A stretch of 8,282 nt of DNA, taken from an uncultured Lachnospiraceae bacterium. GTDB taxonomy: Bacteria > Bacillota > Clostridia > Lachnospirales > Lachnospiraceae. The stretch spans positions 1-8,282 of the forward strand of contig CAJUAE010000128.1 in assembly GCA_910583965.1 (NCBI GenBank). The letters run 5' to 3'. The notes under the pieces are model-generated. The model ran no database searches. It worked only from the letters and a program-made list of their open reading frames with translations, and was not told the origin of the DNA. A program made the position numbers and the translations under genes. Positions within the stretch are counted from its first letter, which is position 1. Each line of letters begins with the position of its first letter. Below are positions 7,990-8,282 of the stretch, in pieces.

Positions 7990-8018
7990 AGTATAGTATA
8001 TTGTCTTTGCTTTTTCAA
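7990..8018 (-). promoter_or_regulatory. Promoter P1 of the operon (sigma-A type)
   Basis: On the minus strand, TTGAAA (8013-8018) and TATACT (7990-7995) are 17 nt apart, close to the vegetative consensus. Transcription would start near 7983, giving a leader of about 76 nt before the transporter ATG. The palindromic operator begins one base upstream of the -35 box. Confidence 0.8.
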
Positions 8019-8019
8019 G

Positions 8020-8036
8020 AATGACTTATGGTCATT
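8020..8036. promoter_or_regulatory. Perfect interrupted palindrome, probable TetR-type operator
   Basis: AATGAC, a 5-nt spacer (TTATG) and GTCATT form a perfect 6+6 inverted repeat. Its size and symmetry suit a dimeric repressor such as a TetR-family protein, a class that often controls MMPL/RND efflux operons in Gram-positive bacteria. It abuts the -35 box of P1 and covers the expected start point of P2. No regulator gene lies in the window, so the identity of the binding protein is inference. Confidence 0.65.
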
Positions 8037-8038
8037 TT

Positions 8039-8088
8039 ATTATTTTATTCTTTTTTTAGAATATCAAGTAAAAAATTTTTTCTTTCTC
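8039..8088 (-). promoter_or_regulatory. Promoter P2 with A/T-rich upstream element
   Basis: On the minus strand, TTGATA (8062-8067) and AATAAT (8039-8044) are 17 nt apart, each one base from consensus. Upstream, 8068-8088 is almost pure A/T, including the 12-bp palindrome A6T6 at 8070-8081, which resembles an UP element. The predicted start near 8032 falls inside the palindromic operator, so a repressor bound there would block P2 directly. A weak hairpin-capable repeat (TATTCT/AGAATA, 8046-8063) overlaps the spacer. Chance matches are easy in such A/T-rich DNA, so this promoter is less sure than P1. Confidence 0.5.
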
Positions 8089-8128
8089 TACCTGCTGACT
8101 ATTTTCCTTTGAATACCTGTGTGCAATC

Positions 8129-8155
8129 GAGTAGGGAAGGTTACCTCCCCTACTC
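8129..8155. repeat. Hairpin of repeat copy A
   Basis: GAGTAGGG (8129-8136) pairs with CCCTACTC (8148-8155). After one mismatch the pairing continues with AGGT/ACCT, giving a long, strong stem with a very small loop. In the intron reading this stem corresponds to domain VI. Confidence 0.8.
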
Positions 8156-8165
8156 ACCGCGCGAA

Positions 8166-8202
8166 CCGTGCGCCGCCTTAGCGGCTTATTTCCTCTGCAC
8201 GG
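8166..8202. repeat. Nested hairpin between the two repeat copies
   Basis: The outer arms CCGTGC (8166-8171) and GCACGG (8197-8202) enclose an inner hairpin GCCGC-CTTA-GCGGC (8172-8185) and an 11-nt unpaired stretch. The outer stem, followed on the minus strand by the GGTTCG-type end, recalls domain V of group II introns, but the interior and the usual AGC triad do not match a normal 34-nt domain V. If it is intron-derived, it is degenerate. Confidence 0.6.
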
Positions 8203-8213
8203 GTCTGCGCAAT

Positions 8214-8238
8214 CGAGTAGGTTTATCTCCCCTACTCG
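8214..8238. repeat. Hairpin of repeat copy B
   Basis: Perfect 8-bp arms CGAGTAGG (8214-8221) and CCTACTCG (8231-8238) enclose a 9-nt loop. It matches copy A on both flanks but is shorter in the middle. Confidence 0.8.
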
Positions 8239-8282
8239 CGCGCCGGGCACCCGTCAGCGAACCGATAAATCGGTTTGATGAC

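Larger units (their letters stand above)
8120..8282 (-). repeat. GC-richer tandem hairpin element, possibly related to a group II intron 3' end
   Basis: This stretch is clearly richer in G/C than the rest of the window and is packed with inverted repeats. Two related copies share a TG(T/C)GCAATCGAGTAGG start and a TCCCCTACTC end: copy A at 8120-8155 and copy B at 8206-8237, offset by about 86 nt. Between them is a nested hairpin (8166-8202). Another small hairpin (AACCGAT/ATCGGTT, 8260-8275) precedes copy B on the minus strand. Read on the minus strand, each copy ends in CTACTCGAT, the kind of 3' terminus seen in bacterial group II introns, and the nested hairpin followed by GGTTCG recalls intron domain V. 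No intron-encoded protein is in the window and the element may continue beyond 8282. An unrelated interspersed repeat is the alternative. Confidence 0.5.

Noticed and set aside
8046..8063. Inverted repeat TATTCT/AGAATA with a six-T loop, considered as a terminator or second operator
   Set aside because: The stem is only A/T-rich and 6 bp long, inside a very A/T-rich stretch, and it falls in the spacer of the P2 promoter. There is no GC core.
8056..8250. Minus-strand open frame of 64 codons
   Set aside because: It lies mostly inside the hairpin repeat element and runs into the A/T-rich promoter region. It has no convincing ribosome binding site and its composition is that of the repeat. It is more likely a chance frame than a gene.
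1..8282. CRISPR array, tRNA or rRNA genes
   Set aside because: No regularly spaced direct repeats with unique spacers, no tRNA cloverleaf and no rRNA-like sequence were seen. The only tandem repeats are the coding 15-nt units and the two-copy hairpin element.

Overview
The window looks like a piece of a low-GC Gram-positive chromosome, most likely a gut Clostridium relative of the Lachnospiraceae type. This is judged from the A/T-rich codon use, the strong GGAG-type ribosome binding sites, the MMPL-type RND transporter and the huge surface protein built from GLUG motifs and InlB-B-like repeats. No 16S or other taxonomic marker is present, so this placement is inference.

Everything recognisable as a gene is on the minus strand and forms one two-gene operon. 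Reading in the direction of transcription: (1) positions 8120-8282 hold a GC-richer tandem repeat element made of hairpins, whose ends resemble the 3' end of a group II intron; (2) positions 7977-8088 hold a regulatory region with two good sigma-A-type promoters separated by a perfect 17-bp interrupted palindrome, a likely TetR-type operator; (3) positions 5415-7907 encode an 830-residue MMPL/RND transporter with two Asp-Tyr proton-relay dyads and an odd Gly-rich cytoplasmic tail; (4) positions 50-5431 encode a 1793-residue secreted, membrane-anchored protein whose start overlaps or nearly touches the transporter stop codon; (5) positions 1-47 hold a perfect 20-bp-stem terminator 2 nt after the last stop codon.

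The most interesting object is the 1793-residue protein. Its domain order is nearly mirror symmetric: GLUG repeats, coiled coil, six InlB-B-like repeats, coiled coil, GLUG repeats, then a C-terminal region and one membrane helix. The middle of about 1000 residues appears to be inserted into a single GLUG repeat, so the two GLUG blocks probably form one continuous beta-helix from which a helical stalk tipped with beta domains projects. Co-translation with an MMPL transporter suggests, as inference, a dedicated envelope assembly in which the transporter exports or hands over a lipid-like or hydrophobic substrate and the surface protein acts as its extracellular partner, scaffold or tip. No substrate can be named from the sequence.
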